Shown one piece after another: positions 27,940 to 29,770 of a stretch of 29,770 nucleotides of DNA; within the stretch, counting starts at the first letter, position 1, and each line of letters opens with the position of its first letter. Position numbers and translations under genes: made by a program. The stretch is from the NCBI GenBank assembly GCA_052143655.1, contig JBKQSL010000416.1, positions 1 to 29,770 on the forward strand, in the 5' to 3' direction. Origin of the DNA: CAVSUR01 sp052143655 (lineage in GTDB: Bacteria; Actinomycetota; Actinomycetes; Streptosporangiales; Streptosporangiaceae). The notes under the pieces are model-generated. The model was not told the DNA's origin. It did no database searches and worked only from the letters and a program-made list of their open reading frames with translations.

Positions 27940-28749
27940 ATGAGGATCCGAACCATGGCGGCAGGGGGCGCGGCGGCACTGCTGAGCGCGGGCCTGGCGA
28001 TCGGCGGCGCGTCGGCGGCCAGCGCCCGCACCCATCCCGTCCTGCGGCCGAGCGCGCACGCCATCCGCATCGACCCGATGATCCGGTCGCGCAACCAGGC
28101 CGGGATGCCGCGCAACGAGGTCAAGAGCATCAACTGGTCCGGGTACGCGGTCAGCGGGAAGGACGGGGCCTACAAGAGCGTGACCGCCTACTGGACCGAG
28201 CCGGGCATCAGCTGCGCGGGCGTCAAGTCCGGCACCCTGGAGTACGTGGCCTACTGGGACGGCCTGGACGGCTGGGCCAACGGCACCGTGGAGCAGACCG
28301 GCACCGCCGACTACTGCGATGGCACCAGCGCCTACACCTACTCCTGGTACGAGATGTACCCGGCCAGCCCGGTGGTCCTGGGCACGATCTCCGAGCCCGG
28401 CGACAAGATGTTCGCCTCGGTCACCTTCAGCGGCACCAAGACCTACACGCTGGTGCTCAAGGACAAGACGGCCGGCTGGACCAAGACCGAGGTGATCAAC
28501 AAGTCCGGCCTGGACCGCTCCTCGGCCGAGGTGATCACCGAGGCCCCCGGCGGCGGCACCTACCCGCTGCCCGACTTCGGGAAGGTCAGCTACACCACGT
28601 CCCAGGACAACGGCAAGTCGATGGACGGCCAGAAGCCCATCAAGATCGTCATCGATGACAGCAGCGGGAACCTGCGCGACTCGACCAGCAGCATGTCCAG
28701 CGCGGGCAACTTCAGCAACACCTGGCTGATGTCGAACGGCCCGAGATAG
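27940..28749 (+). CDS. Secreted glutamic peptidase, eqolisin (G1) family
   Basis: A 269-residue secreted protein. Residues 1-29 are a signal peptide (MRIRTMAAGG start, cut near ASAASA). The mature part fits the G1/eqolisin family of acid peptidases best known from fungi: NWSGYAV at 65-71, AYWDGLDGW at 104-112, VEQTGT with Gln119, YSWYEMYP at 134-141, and VITEAPGG with Glu201. Gln119 and Glu201 match the catalytic Gln-Glu pair of scytalidoglutamic peptidase, so it should be active, probably at low pH. GAGGGGG ends six bases before ATG 27940. A strong hairpin follows the stop. It is likely an extracellular protein-degrading enzyme; activity as a non-catalytic binder cannot be excluded. Confidence 0.87.
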   Translation: MRIRTMAAGGAAALLSAGLAIGGASAASARTHPVLRPSAHAIRIDPMIRSRNQAGMPRNEVKSINWSGYAVSGKDGAYKSVTAYWTEPGISCAGVKSGTLEYVAYWDGLDGWANGTVEQTGTADYCDGTSAYTYSWYEMYPASPVVLGTISEPGDKMFASVTFSGTKTYTLVLKDKTAGWTKTEVINKSGLDRSSAEVITEAPGGGTYPLPDFGKVSYTTSQDNGKSMDGQKPIKIVIDDSSGNLRDSTSSMSSAGNFSNTWLMSNGPR

Positions 28750-28771
28750 GCCCTAGCCATCGGCCGTTGGA

Positions 28772-28808
28772 GGTGCAGGCGGCGGTGCTCCACACGCTCG
28801 CCTGCACC
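28772..28808. terminator. 10-bp perfect hairpin after the eqolisin gene
   Basis: GGTGCAGGCG (28772-28781) pairs perfectly with CGCCTGCACC (28799-28808) around a 17-base loop. It lies between the peptidase stop and the phosphoesterase start, so it may terminate or attenuate read-through. Confidence 0.65.
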
Positions 28809-28878
28809 GAGTGTTCCGGGTAGGACTACTGGGAATGGCAGCAGAACAACCTGGCGGTGGGCCGACTCTGGAGGGTCA

Positions 28879-29770
28879 ATGCGACGGCATCTCAGCGGGC
28901 TCGGGCTGGCGGCGCTGTGCCTGGGCCTGGTCACGTCCCTGGCCTGGATCGTGCCACCGGCCGCATCGGCTGACGCACATCAGGCCAGCAGCCCGTGCGG
29001 GGCGCAGGACGGCACGCACCCGAGCACGCTCAGGCACGTCATGGTCATCCTGATGGAGAACCACTCGGCGCCGTCGATAGTGGGCAGTAGCAGCGCGCCG
29101 TACATCAACAGCCTGATCAGCGGCTGCGGGTACGCCAGCGACTACCACGCCTACTCCCACCCGTCGCTGCCCAACTACCTGGCGCTGACCAGCGGCGAGG
29201 CGCTGGGCAAGGCAGTGACGGTGGACTGCCTGCCGGCCGGCTGCCCGCAGTCCCAGCCGTCGATCTTCGGCCAGGGCGAGACCTGGCGCACCTACGCCGA
29301 GGCGATGCCGTCCAACTGCTACGGGCAGAACTACGACAACACCAAGTGGCCGAACGCCAACGGCACGACCGGCGAGTACTACTACCCGCGGCATACCGCC
29401 GCGCCCTACTACCCGGCCATCGCCAGCCAGTGCAAGACCTGGGACGAGCCGATGGGCCACCCGGCCAGCGGGGCCCTGCACAGCGCGCTGAGCCCGTCGG
29501 CCGACAAGCTGCCGGCGTTCAGCCTGGTGGTGCCCGGCGGCTGCGACGACATGCACGACTGCAACGTGACCGCCGGCGATGACTGGCTGAAGGAATGGGT
29601 GCCAGTGATCACGCAGTCGGCCGCCTACCAGGCCGGCCAGCTCGCCGTGTTCATCACCTGGGACGAGGGCGAGGGCGGCGCCAAGTCCAACGGCGAGAAC
29701 TGCACCGCCAGCAGCGACGTGTCCTGCCATGTGGCCCTGATCGTGCTGTCGGAGCATGTGATACCGGGGA
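28879..29770 (+). CDS. Secreted phosphoesterase (phospholipase C / acid phosphatase family), 3' end outside window
   Basis: The first 297 residues of an exported phosphoesterase; the frame is open to the window end. Residues 1-31 are a signal peptide (MRRHLSGLGLAALCLG, cut near AASA). The metal-site motifs of the family are in order: VMVILMENHS (55-63, Glu60 and Asn61), DYHAYSHPSLPNYLALTSG (88-106), GCDDMHDCN near 221-229 and VFITWDEGEGG at 257-267. These match acid-phosphatase-like members rather than large phospholipases C. Several cysteines suggest disulfides outside the cell. GGAGGG ends three bases before ATG 28879. It probably releases phosphate from extracellular esters. Confidence 0.9.
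   Translation, partial: MRRHLSGLGLAALCLGLVTSLAWIVPPAASADAHQASSPCGAQDGTHPSTLRHVMVILMENHSAPSIVGSSSAPYINSLISGCGYASDYHAYSHPSLPNYLALTSGEALGKAVTVDCLPAGCPQSQPSIFGQGETWRTYAEAMPSNCYGQNYDNTKWPNANGTTGEYYYPRHTAAPYYPAIASQCKTWDEPMGHPASGALHSALSPSADKLPAFSLVVPGGCDDMHDCNVTAGDDWLKEWVPVITQSAAYQAGQLAVFITWDEGEGGAKSNGENCTASSDVSCHVALIVLSEHVIPG

Noticed and set aside
1..29770. Mobile element, prophage or defence island
   Set aside because: No transposase, integrase, terminal inverted repeats, tRNA-flanking direct repeat or toxin-antitoxin pair was seen on either strand. The NYN-LOTUS gene is the only nuclease outside DNA repair.

Overview
The window is about 30 kb of very GC-rich DNA with strong G/C bias at third codon positions, short intergenic gaps and GTG starts. 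It also carries an F420-linked reductase, a luciferase-like (F420-type) monooxygenase, tandem MMPL transporters and a mycosin-like protease. Together these point to an actinobacterium, probably a soil actinomycete; I cannot place it to genus. I see no tRNA, rRNA, CRISPR array, insertion sequence, integrase or phage gene, so this reads as ordinary chromosome with some accessory content.

Layout. 1-4.5 kb: the tail of an unidentified gene, an alpha/beta-hydrolase esterase, a secreted-repeat lipoprotein, and a 14-TM drug exporter fused to a C-terminal winged-helix domain. 4.5-9.9 kb: a NYN nuclease-LOTUS protein (minus), a protein with five tandem nonapeptide repeats, a diacylglycerol-kinase-like lipid kinase (minus), CutA, a PfkB sugar kinase and a histidine phosphatase (minus). 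10-16 kb: a membrane-export cassette made of an ArsR regulator behind two overlapping promoter-like sequences, a membrane 'sensor' protein whose start appears lost or frameshifted, and two paralogous MMPL transporters separated by a pair of near-identical palindromic operators. 16-20 kb: a luciferase-like monooxygenase, then an overlapping pair made of a proline-rich single-pass membrane protein and a membrane-anchored subtilase. 20-25.5 kb: methionine aminopeptidase (minus), a divergent 57-residue protein, two adjacent double-domain YbjQ proteins, a conserved protein of unknown function (minus), an NADPH:F420 reductase-like protein and PanB (minus). 25.6-29.8 kb: RecQ helicase with a low-complexity N-terminal extension, a gene-poor stretch with a small frameshifted ORF, a secreted eqolisin-family glutamic peptidase, and a secreted phosphoesterase cut by the window end.

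How the parts relate. The best-supported functional unit is the ArsR / sensor / MMPL / MMPL cassette. The membrane protein and subtilase overlap by 7 bases and must be co-translated. The two YbjQ genes are a likely two-gene operon from duplication. The peptidase and phosphoesterase are both secreted and probably scavenge nutrients, but a strong hairpin separates them. Several genes (MFS, repeat protein, CutA, the 23.0-kb gene, RecQ) have a -10-like hexamer six bases before the start codon and no Shine-Dalgarno sequence, which suggests leaderless transcripts. Convergent gene pairs are usually separated by GC-rich perfect hairpins that look like bidirectional terminators.
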